From the NCBI GenBank assembly GCA_913044085.1, contig CAJWNW010000073.1, positions 1 through 7,715 of the forward strand: DNA of 7,715 bases, read 5' to 3'. Every line of letters starts with the position of its first letter. Position 1 is the first letter of the stretch. Under the pieces are notes generated by a model. That model saw only the letters and a program-made list of their open reading frames with translations, searched no databases and was not told where the DNA came from. This DNA is from an uncultured Flavobacteriaceae bacterium (GTDB lineage Bacteria > Bacteroidota > Bacteroidia > Flavobacteriales > Flavobacteriaceae). Shown in pieces: positions 1-5,406 of the stretch. Made by a program: the position numbers and the translations under genes.

Positions 1-544
1 GCCTTCCATTGATAAGAATTTGAGAATAGCCGCCGGCCAAGCCGTTCATACGAAGTTGGGTGTAGTTGCAAGTTTGACAGTTTGTTTCCACACGCAAACC
101 GGGTTGAAATTTTAACCCTTCTGATAAATTACAAGCTTGTACATTGTCTAAAGCAGTACTGCTTAAAATATTGACAATAACAGAGTTGTTGGTTTTACGT
201 TTAAAGGTGCGGGTTCCTGTGATTACCACTTCTTCTAAAAACGAATCTGCCTTCAATTGAAAATCGATATTTCTGTTTTGATTCGTGATTCGAATTTCTT
301 TTTGCACGCTTATATAGCCTGTAAGAGAGACTTCTAGGATATAGACCCCAGCCCCTAACCCCTCTAGTTTATAAGCGCCTTTTTCATCGGCAACTGTTCC
401 TTTTTCAAGACTTTTAATAAAAACGTTGGCAAAAGCCAAAGGGTTGTCTATAGATTGAATTTTTCCTTCAATGCTATACAACTGCCCGTACACAAAGGGA
501 GCATTTAGCAGGCATAATAATAAGATGCAGTTGATGGGTCTCAC
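1..544 (-). CDS. TonB-dependent outer-membrane receptor, N-terminal part (runs off left edge)
   Basis: Partial gene; 181 codons are visible. I translated it by hand from a GTG at 542-544, because an in-frame TAA lies six codons upstream and no in-frame ATG precedes the signal peptide. Residues 1-20 look like a signal peptide (Arg2, then a Leu/Cys-rich core, cut near YG/Q). Residues ~24-100 match a CarboxypepD_reg-like beta-sandwich (ADEKGAYKLEGL...GVYILEVSLTGY), the usual Bacteroidota N-terminal extension. From ~104 (EEVVITGTR) the plug domain starts and continues to the edge with LRMNGLAGGYSQILINGR. A CxxC pair (C156, C159) sits in the plug in the sequence NCQTCNY. Family role: TonB/ExbBD-powered import across the outer membrane. 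The substrate is not readable from this part; the adjacent metalloregulator, ZIP and Feo genes make a metal or metal chelate likely (inference). The barrel lies outside the window. Confidence 0.93.
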   Translation of the reverse strand, partial: MRPINCILLLCLLNAPFVYGQLYSIEGKIQSIDNPLAFANVFIKSLEKGTVADEKGAYKLEGLGAGVYILEVSLTGYISVQKEIRITNQNRNIDFQLKADSFLEEVVITGTRTFKRKTNNSVIVNILSSTALDNVQACNLSEGLKFQPGLRVETNCQTCNYTQLRMNGLAGGYSQILINGR

Positions 545-549
545 TGGTG

Positions 550-580
550 CAAAGATACTTTAATATTTAGATAAGACTAA
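550..580 (-). promoter_or_regulatory. Promoter of the TonB receptor gene (TAnnTTTG type)
   Basis: On the minus strand, TATCTTTG (557-550) matches the Bacteroidota -7 consensus TAnnTTTG. Exactly 19 bp upstream is TTAG (580-577), a plausible -33 element (consensus TTTG/TTG). The expected start of transcription, 5-8 nt after the box, falls at about the GTG start codon (544), so the mRNA may be leaderless. Confidence 0.6.
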
Positions 581-585
581 AAATT
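562..585. promoter_or_regulatory. Candidate DtxR-family operator shared by two divergent promoters
   Basis: Inverted repeat TTTAG-ATAAGA-CTAAA (566-581), extended by AAT/ATT to 562-585 with one mismatch per arm. Its dyad (573.5) coincides with the midpoint between the two divergent -7 boxes, and each TTAG half is the -33 element of one promoter. TTAG outer half-sites also occur in the DtxR/IdeR consensus. A bound dimer would cover both -33 elements. That the neighbouring regulator binds here is inference. Confidence 0.45.
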
Positions 586-597
586 TATTTACATTTG
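567..597 (+). promoter_or_regulatory. Promoter of the regulator-ZIP operon (TAnnTTTG type)
   Basis: TACATTTG at 590-597 fits TAnnTTTG; TTAG at 567-570 lies 19 bp upstream as the -33 element. Transcription should begin near 602, leaving about 10 nt before the ATG at 612. No Shine-Dalgarno sequence is visible, as is common in Bacteroidota. Confidence 0.6.
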
Positions 598-611
598 TAT
601 AAAATAGTAAA

Positions 612-1268
612 ATGGCCACACTTTCAGAAGAAAATTATTTAAAAGCAATTTTTCATTTATCCAGGCACGACAAAACCGTGGTCAGCACGAATGCCATTGC
701 CCAAAAAATGGAGACAAAGGCTTCTTCTGCGACTGATATGATTAAAAAACTGTTCGAAAAAGGGTTGATTGATTATGAGAAGTATAAGGGTGTAAAGCTT
801 ACCGAAAATGGCAGATTGGCTGCTGTATCTGTGATTAGAAAGCACCGCTTATGGGAATTGTTTTTGGTAGATAAACTTCGCTTCTCTTGGGACGAGGTAC
901 ATGAGGTCGCCGAACAATTAGAACACATAAAGTCTAAAAAATTAACCCGTGAATTAGATGCCTTTTTAGAGTTCCCCACTGAAGATCCGCATGGTGACCC
1001 CATTCCAGATGCCAACGGAAACATGCCTTCTTCTCAAAAACTCTTGCTGGCCAAAGTCAAGCAGTTACAACGCTGTATTTGCGTTGGTGTCAAGGACTCA
1101 ACGCCAAAATTTTTACAGTATTTAGACAAGCATAAAATTGCTTTGGGGACTGAAATAACAGTGCTTTCTAGAGAATCTTATGATGAATCCATGGCGTTAA
1201 AAATTAACAACATTCAACGGACAATTTCCAAAGAAGTTGCCCATAATTTATTTGTAAAAATATCCTAA
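612..1268 (+). CDS. DtxR/MntR-family metal-dependent transcriptional repressor
   Basis: A 218-residue metalloregulator with the full three-part layout of the long DtxR/IdeR type: winged helix-turn-helix (about 1-65; recognition region KASSATDMIKKLFEKGL, wing YEKYKGVKLTENG), dimerisation/metal domain (about 66-145) and a C-terminal SH3/FeoA-like domain (about 150-218). By alignment in mind with known members, ligand candidates are H78, E82, H97, E101, E104 and H105. E101-x-x-E104-H105 resembles the MntR pattern rather than the Cys of DtxR, while N8 replaces DtxR Met10 / MntR Asp8. Sensing of Mn(II) versus Fe(II) therefore cannot be settled. Family role: with metal bound it dimerises on DNA and represses metal uptake genes. 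It is co-transcribed with the ZIP gene (2-bp gap) and divergent from a TonB receptor, and probably controls both and itself. Confidence 0.92.
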   Translation: MATLSEENYLKAIFHLSRHDKTVVSTNAIAQKMETKASSATDMIKKLFEKGLIDYEKYKGVKLTENGRLAAVSVIRKHRLWELFLVDKLRFSWDEVHEVAEQLEHIKSKKLTRELDAFLEFPTEDPHGDPIPDANGNMPSSQKLLLAKVKQLQRCICVGVKDSTPKFLQYLDKHKIALGTEITVLSRESYDESMALKINNIQRTISKEVAHNLFVKIS

Positions 1269-1270
1269 AC

Positions 1271-2095
1271 ATGCTCGAAATTGTCATTCAATATTTTAAA
1301 TCTATCAACCCCGTTTTAGCAGCTTTTTACGCCTCGCTTTTTACTTGGATTTTGACCGCCCTTGGGGCTTCGCTTGTCTTTTTTTTTAAAGGCATGAATC
1401 GGGGCTTGCTTGATGGCATGCTTGGCTTTACGGGAGGCGTAATGTTGGCCGCCAGCTTTTGGAGTTTATTAGCTCCAGGTATAGCAATGAGTCCCGGCGA
1501 AGGTTTTGTCAAGGTCCTGCCTTCTGCAATTGGATTTGGATTGGGTGCATTGTTTTTATACGGTTTGGATAAAATACTCCCGCATTTACACATCAATTTT
1601 AAAGAAAGTGAAAAAGAAGGTATTAAGTCTCCCTGGCACAGGACAACTTTACTAGTATCGGCCATTACCATGCATAACATCCCAGAAGGCCTTGCGGTAG
1701 GCGTGTTGTTTGGAGGTGTAGCGGCTGGAATTCCAGAAGCAACCATTGGAGGTGCAGTGGCTTTGGCTCTAGGTATTGGCATTCAGAACTTTCCTGAAGG
1801 GGTTGCAGTTTCCATGCCACTAAGACGCCAAGGCGTTAGCCGTTTTAAGAGTTTTTGGTATGGCCAATTATCAGCTATTGTTGAGCCAGTAGCAGCCGTT
1901 GTTGGTGCTCTGGCGGTGAGCTTTTTTACCCCCATTTTACCCTATGCACTGGCTTTTGCAGCAGGTGCAATGATTTTTGTGGTCGTGGAGGAGGTTATTC
2001 CAGAAACACAGCGTGATAAATATACGGACATAGCAACGCTGGGGTTTATAGGTGGGTTTATTGTCATGATGACCTTAGATGTGGCTTTGGGTTAG
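1271..2095 (+). CDS. ZIP-family divalent metal transporter (GufA/ZIP11-like)
   Basis: A 274-residue inner-membrane protein with about eight hydrophobic segments. The two metal-site helices carry HNIPEG (135-140) and QNFPEG (172-177), the paired signature of ZIP transporters; the Gln in place of His in the second motif is seen in the GufA/ZIP11-like branch. The loop between helices 3 and 4 is short with few His (LPHLH, 103-107), and VEEVIPET (239-246) adds acidic residues in a late helix. Family role: moves Zn(II), Fe(II), Mn(II) or related ions into the cytoplasm without ATP. The start follows the regulator stop by 2 bp, indicating translational coupling and co-regulation. Its TAG stop overlaps the stop of the convergent small gene at 2092-2220. 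The substrate is not predictable; iron or manganese is favoured by context only. Confidence 0.9.
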   Translation: MLEIVIQYFKSINPVLAAFYASLFTWILTALGASLVFFFKGMNRGLLDGMLGFTGGVMLAASFWSLLAPGIAMSPGEGFVKVLPSAIGFGLGALFLYGLDKILPHLHINFKESEKEGIKSPWHRTTLLVSAITMHNIPEGLAVGVLFGGVAAGIPEATIGGAVALALGIGIQNFPEGVAVSMPLRRQGVSRFKSFWYGQLSAIVEPVAAVVGALAVSFFTPILPYALAFAAGAMIFVVVEEVIPETQRDKYTDIATLGFIGGFIVMMTLDVALG

Positions 2096-2220
2096 CAATT
2101 ACAATCACCATCCCCACAATTTTTAGCACTAGTCCTTTTCCAGATTCTTTTCCTAAGAAGAAATAAAACAGCAGTTATAAAGGTTGCGAAAAGGACAATG
2201 GCTTCTAATGTTGGGTTCAT
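2092..2220 (-). CDS. FeoB-associated Cys-rich membrane protein
   Basis: A 42-residue protein I translated by hand; too short for usual ORF cut-offs. It has an N-terminal segment MNPTLEAIV, one hydrophobic helix (about 8-22), a basic stretch RKRIWKR (23-29) and a Cys-rich tail with C35, C40 and C42 (NCGDGDCNC). This layout (one TM, Lys/Arg stretch, short Gly/Cys tail, placed directly after feoB) is that of the FeoB-associated Cys-rich membrane protein family, thought to serve the FeoC-like role of helping Fe(II) transport; its biochemistry is poorly known. The ATG lies 4 nt after the feoB stop, so it is the third gene of the operon. Its TAA and the TAG of the convergent ZIP gene share bases, leaving no intergenic space. 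Confidence 0.85.
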   Translation of the reverse strand: MNPTLEAIVLFATFITAVLFLLRKRIWKRTSAKNCGDGDCNC

Positions 2221-2224
2221 AGGA

Positions 2225-4327
2225 TTAGTTTAGAATTTGAAACGCAATCAAAGCAAAAATATACGCAATTATACTCATGCCCACAAGCTGTACCATTGGC
2301 CACTTCCAACTTTTAGTTTCCCTTTTTACTATGGCAAGGGTGCTCATGCACTGCATGGCAAAGGCATAAAAAAGCAACAGTGAAATTCCCGAGGCTAGCG
2401 TAAAGACTTTCCTTCCATCACTGTAGCGCTCATTAGCCATTTTTGATTTGATGGTGTCAATATTTTCACCTTCTGAAGCACTTCCCACGCTATAAATCGT
2501 GGCTAGAGTTCCAACAAAGACCTCTCTTGCGGCAAAAGAAGCGACCAATCCAATCCCTATTTTCCAATCATAGCCCAAGGGCCTAATAACGGGTTCTATC
2601 GTTTTACCAACAATCCCTATATAGGAGTGTTCTAAACGGTAAGCAGCGATTTTATCGTCAAGCTCACCCTTTGGGATATCAATGTTATTTTGGGTAATAA
2701 TACTTTCAGCATTATTAAATTTTTCTCCCGGCCCAAAGGACGCCATGACCCATAGTATAATAGAAATGGCCAAGATAATTTTCCCCGCTTCCAAAACAAA
2801 GGTTTTGGTTTTTTCAATTACAGTAATGAGCACATTTTTAAGTAAAGGCAGTTTGTAATTTGGCATTTCCACAACAAAAAAGGACTTGCGCTCTTTTTTC
2901 AAAACGCGGTCTAATATATAGGCTGAAAAGATGGCCATTCCAAAGCCAATAAGATAGAGTGACATTAAGGTTAATGCTTGGTAGCTGAATCCCAAAAACG
3001 TGCCTTCTGGGATGATTAAGGCAATTATAATGAGGTAGACTGGAAGTCGCGCGGCACAGGTTGTAAAAGGCACGACCAAAATGGTGATTAATCGCTCTTT
3101 CCAATTTTCGATGTTTCGGGTGGCCATAACGGCAGGAATGGCGCAGGCAGTCCCAGAAATTAATGGGACTACACTCTTTCCGCTGATGCCAAAGCCCCGC
3201 ATGATGCGGTCCATTAAAAACACAACTCGACTCATATAGCCGCTTTCTTCAAGAATGGAAATAAACATAAACAAAAAGGCAATTTGAGGAATGAATATAA
3301 CCACCCCTCCAATTCCCGACACCACCCCTTCGGCAAGTAGCTCAGTCAGCATGCCACCATTTGGGAAACTATTTTTAACCCATTCTGCCAAGCTGGCAAA
3401 GGAGGTGTCTATCAAATCCATTGGAAAGCTTGCCCAGTCATAAATGGCTTGAAAGATGGTCATTAAAATGGCTAAGAAGATAACGTAACCCCACACTTTA
3501 TGTGTTAGAATTCGGTCTAGCTTGATTCTGAGATCTTTGGCTTTTGATCGGTCTATGACCTGGCTTTTTTTAAGCACCCCATTGATAAATTGATATCGTT
3601 TTATGGCCTCTTTTTGCTGCAAGCGCTTGAGTTCTGAGATAGATTTGGTTTGGAACTTTGAAACGTCTAGTTCTTTGCGTGCTAGTTTACCAAAATTTAC
3701 ATCTTGAGTAACGACCAACCACAGTTTGTATACCTCTTGATTTGGAAATGCTTTTTCTAGGCGTTCAAAATAATCAACATCTATACTTCTGGCATCAATG
3801 CACTGTTTTTTTGGTAGAGTTTTATAACCTTCAATTAAGTTTTTCAACTCCCGGAGCCCTGTGCCCTTTCTTGTGCTGACCAAAGCTATTTTGGTGTTTA
3901 ATTGAGTTTCAAGTTCAGCAATGTCTAATGCAATGCCTTTGCGCACCATGACATCGCTCATATTGACTGCCAATATGGTTGGAATTTTTAAGTCTTTAAT
4001 TTGGGTAAATAGAAGCAGATTTCGCTTTAGATTCTCGACATCAGCAACCACAACAGCCACATCAGGGAAATCTTTGTCTTTTTGGTTTAGCAACAATTCG
4101 ATGACTACATTTTCATCAATAGACGATGCGTTGAGGCTGTAAGTCCCGGGCAAATCCAAGATGTGTGCTTTTACCCCCCGCGATAATTTACAAATACCTT
4201 CCTTTTTATCTACAGTGATGCCTGGGTAGTTCCCTACTTTTTGATTTAAACCCGTTAGTGCATTGAACACAGAAGTTTTGCCGGTGTTTGGATTCCCAAT
4301 GAGCGCAACTTTGATTTGTTTACCCAT
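2225..4327 (-). CDS. feoB: Ferrous iron transport protein B (FeoB)
   Basis: A 700-residue Fe(II) transporter of the inner membrane. The N-terminal G domain shows G1 GNPNTGKT (11-18), G2 Thr38 in YPGITVD, G3 DLPG (58-61), G4 NMSD (122-125) and a G5-like STRKG near 151. A helical GDI-like spacer follows (about 170-275). From ~278 come the membrane Gate regions, with the conserved Cys motif SGTACAIPAVMATR (Cys395) and, further on, FTTCAARLPVYLII. Family role: GTP-dependent uptake of Fe(II). I chose the ATG at 4327; one codon upstream an in-frame TTG would give 701 residues but is less likely. The ATG overlaps the end of feoA by 8 nt (ATGGGTAA), so translation is probably coupled. Full length, no broken motif. 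Confidence 0.97.
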   Translation of the reverse strand: MGKQIKVALIGNPNTGKTSVFNALTGLNQKVGNYPGITVDKKEGICKLSRGVKAHILDLPGTYSLNASSIDENVVIELLLNQKDKDFPDVAVVVADVENLKRNLLLFTQIKDLKIPTILAVNMSDVMVRKGIALDIAELETQLNTKIALVSTRKGTGLRELKNLIEGYKTLPKKQCIDARSIDVDYFERLEKAFPNQEVYKLWLVVTQDVNFGKLARKELDVSKFQTKSISELKRLQQKEAIKRYQFINGVLKKSQVIDRSKAKDLRIKLDRILTHKVWGYVIFLAILMTIFQAIYDWASFPMDLIDTSFASLAEWVKNSFPNGGMLTELLAEGVVSGIGGVVIFIPQIAFLFMFISILEESGYMSRVVFLMDRIMRGFGISGKSVVPLISGTACAIPAVMATRNIENWKERLITILVVPFTTCAARLPVYLIIIALIIPEGTFLGFSYQALTLMSLYLIGFGMAIFSAYILDRVLKKERKSFFVVEMPNYKLPLLKNVLITVIEKTKTFVLEAGKIILAISIILWVMASFGPGEKFNNAESIITQNNIDIPKGELDDKIAAYRLEHSYIGIVGKTIEPVIRPLGYDWKIGIGLVASFAAREVFVGTLATIYSVGSASEGENIDTIKSKMANERYSDGRKVFTLASGISLLLFYAFAMQCMSTLAIVKRETKSWKWPMVQLVGMSIIAYIFALIAFQILN

Positions 4328-4553
4328 CAATTCTTTCTATTAAAATAAGGGCAGCGGTGTCCTTTCGAATGGCTAAAAAGCTGCCGTTTACGTTTAAGTA
4401 GAGGGGATCATAAAAAGGGGCTAATTGTAAAAGCTTGACTTCGTTGCCAGGCAGGCAACCCATCTCCAATAGTTTGAGCGGAATATCTTTTGAAGAACTG
4501 TCTGTTATGACTCCGCGTTCTCCTTTCTTTAAATCTGCTATTGTAAGCCCCAT
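4320..4553 (-). CDS. feoA: Ferrous iron transport protein A (FeoA)
   Basis: A 77-residue cytoplasmic SH3-fold protein typical of FeoA: LKKGERGVI (9-17), the helix LKLLEMGCLPGNEVKLL, and a C-terminal strand pair FLAIRKDTAALILIE. Family role: small partner of FeoB needed for Fe(II) uptake, perhaps acting on the GTPase cycle. It leads the feoA-feoB-small Cys protein operon; its stop overlaps the feoB start. The regulator at 612-1268 carries a related SH3 domain at its C-terminus, a known relationship between DtxR and FeoA. The ATG start fits the family length and lies about 27 nt after a TAnnTTTG box. Confidence 0.95.
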   Translation of the reverse strand: MGLTIADLKKGERGVITDSSSKDIPLKLLEMGCLPGNEVKLLQLAPFYDPLYLNVNGSFLAIRKDTAALILIERIDG

Positions 4554-4556
4554 TCT

Positions 4557-4576
4557 TATTTAGATTCATTTTAAAT
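4557..4576. promoter_or_regulatory. Possible metal-regulator site in the feoA leader
   Basis: The plus strand reads TATTTAGAT at 4557-4565, the same 9-mer as at 564-572 in the regulator/receptor promoter. It forms an imperfect palindrome (4558-4576, 7 of 9 arm positions paired). It sits between the -7 box and the feoA start, where a bound repressor would block transcription. The symmetry is weak and the region is AT-rich, so chance is possible. Confidence 0.25.
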
Positions 4577-4580
4577 CAAA

Positions 4581-4588
4581 CAAAAGTA
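4581..4588 (-). promoter_or_regulatory. -7 promoter box of the feo operon
   Basis: TACTTTTG on the minus strand fits TAnnTTTG. It starts just 8 bp after the end of the SCO gene, so feoAB probably has its own promoter rather than relying on read-through. No clear -33 element is seen at 19 bp, where it would lie inside the SCO coding end. Confidence 0.5.
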
Positions 4589-4596
4589 ACAAAAGA

Positions 4597-5271
4597 TCAC
4601 TTATACATACTGGCTTTTAACAGTTTTATATCTTCTAGAAGTGTTTTTATCGCCTCCGAATCTGTGCCGTCGTAAAATCCACGAATTTGTTTGTTGGTGT
4701 CTATGAGCATAAAATTTTCGGTATGAATCATGTCGTAAGCCCCCCCATCTCCATCTGTTTTTACGGCCAAATACGATGTTCTAGCCAGGTCGTAAATTTG
4801 CTTTTTATCGCCAGTAACCAAGTTCCATTTGGAGTCGATAACCCCTTTTCTTTTGGCATAACGCTGCAATTGTGCAACGCTGTCAATTTCAGGTGTAACA
4901 GAATGGGATAATAAAAGAATATCTGAATCTGAAAGCGTTTCTTGCTGAATTTCATACATGTGTTCGGTCATGATGGGACAAATGGTTTGGCATGTGGTAA
5001 AAAAGAAATCGGCGACATAGATTTTACCATCATAATCCGCCTGTGTAATGCGCGCTCCGTTTTGATTCACAAGTGCAAAGTCGGCAATCTTATGGTATTT
5101 TTTTTGGTACTGAATGCTGCTATCGACCAATTCCGGATTCACTTGAGCCGGCTGGTAAATGGGCAGCACCCTTTCGGTCTTTAATATGTTGTAAAAAGCC
5201 GTCAGAATAAGTACGGAAAGCCCTCCCATGGTCGCTATAAATATCCAGTATTTTTTGAGTGTCTTCAGCAT
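4597..5271 (-). CDS. SCO1/SenC/PrrC-family copper chaperone (thioredoxin fold)
   Basis: A 224-residue membrane-anchored periplasmic-side protein. One N-terminal helix (about 7-28, WIFIATMGGLSVLILTAFY) is followed by a thioredoxin-like SCO domain: FALVNQNG, then TCQTICP with copper-ligand cysteines C94 and C98, LLSHSVTPEIDS, and the conserved distal histidine H183 (DMIHTENFMLID). All three expected Cu ligands are present. Family role: delivery of copper to the CuA site of cytochrome oxidase, or thiol redox control. An ATG at 5388 in the same frame would add 39 residues, but the promoter box at 5290-5297 lies inside that extension, and the shorter start puts the signal anchor at the N-terminus as usual. 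Its link to the downstream feo operon is only positional. Confidence 0.92.
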   Translation of the reverse strand: MLKTLKKYWIFIATMGGLSVLILTAFYNILKTERVLPIYQPAQVNPELVDSSIQYQKKYHKIADFALVNQNGARITQADYDGKIYVADFFFTTCQTICPIMTEHMYEIQQETLSDSDILLLSHSVTPEIDSVAQLQRYAKRKGVIDSKWNLVTGDKKQIYDLARTSYLAVKTDGDGGAYDMIHTENFMLIDTNKQIRGFYDGTDSEAIKTLLEDIKLLKASMYK

Positions 5272-5289
5272 GCTTTTTAAATCCAAAGA

Positions 5290-5297
5290 CAAAGGTA
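5290..5297 (-). promoter_or_regulatory. -7 promoter box of the SCO gene
   Basis: TACCTTTG on the minus strand fits TAnnTTTG. The predicted transcript start (about 5283) leaves a leader of roughly 12 nt before the ATG at 5271. This supports the shorter SCO start. Confidence 0.5.
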
Positions 5298-5353
5298 CAA
5301 TACAAAGCTTAAAAAGTGAATTAAAATTGAACTCAAATCTGTTTTTAATTGGT

Positions 5354-5384
5354 TTTGTTCCTATGTTGAAAACTGCTACATTTG
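5354..5384 (+). promoter_or_regulatory. Promoter of rseP
   Basis: TTTG (5354-5357) and TACATTTG (5377-5384) are separated by 19 bp, a full match to the Bacteroidota -33/-7 arrangement. The predicted leader is about 17 nt before the ATG at 5407. Confidence 0.65.
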
Positions 5385-5406
5385 TCATCCAAAATCAACA
5401 CCCTTT

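Noticed and set aside
1327..1782. A 151-codon minus-strand frame opposite the ZIP gene
   Set aside because: It is antisense to the ZIP motifs and its Pro/Ala/Ser-rich residues are typical of a shadow frame.
2632..3104. Extra minus-strand frames inside feoB
   Set aside because: They overlap the well-supported feoB frame and show no family motifs; shadows of real coding sequence.
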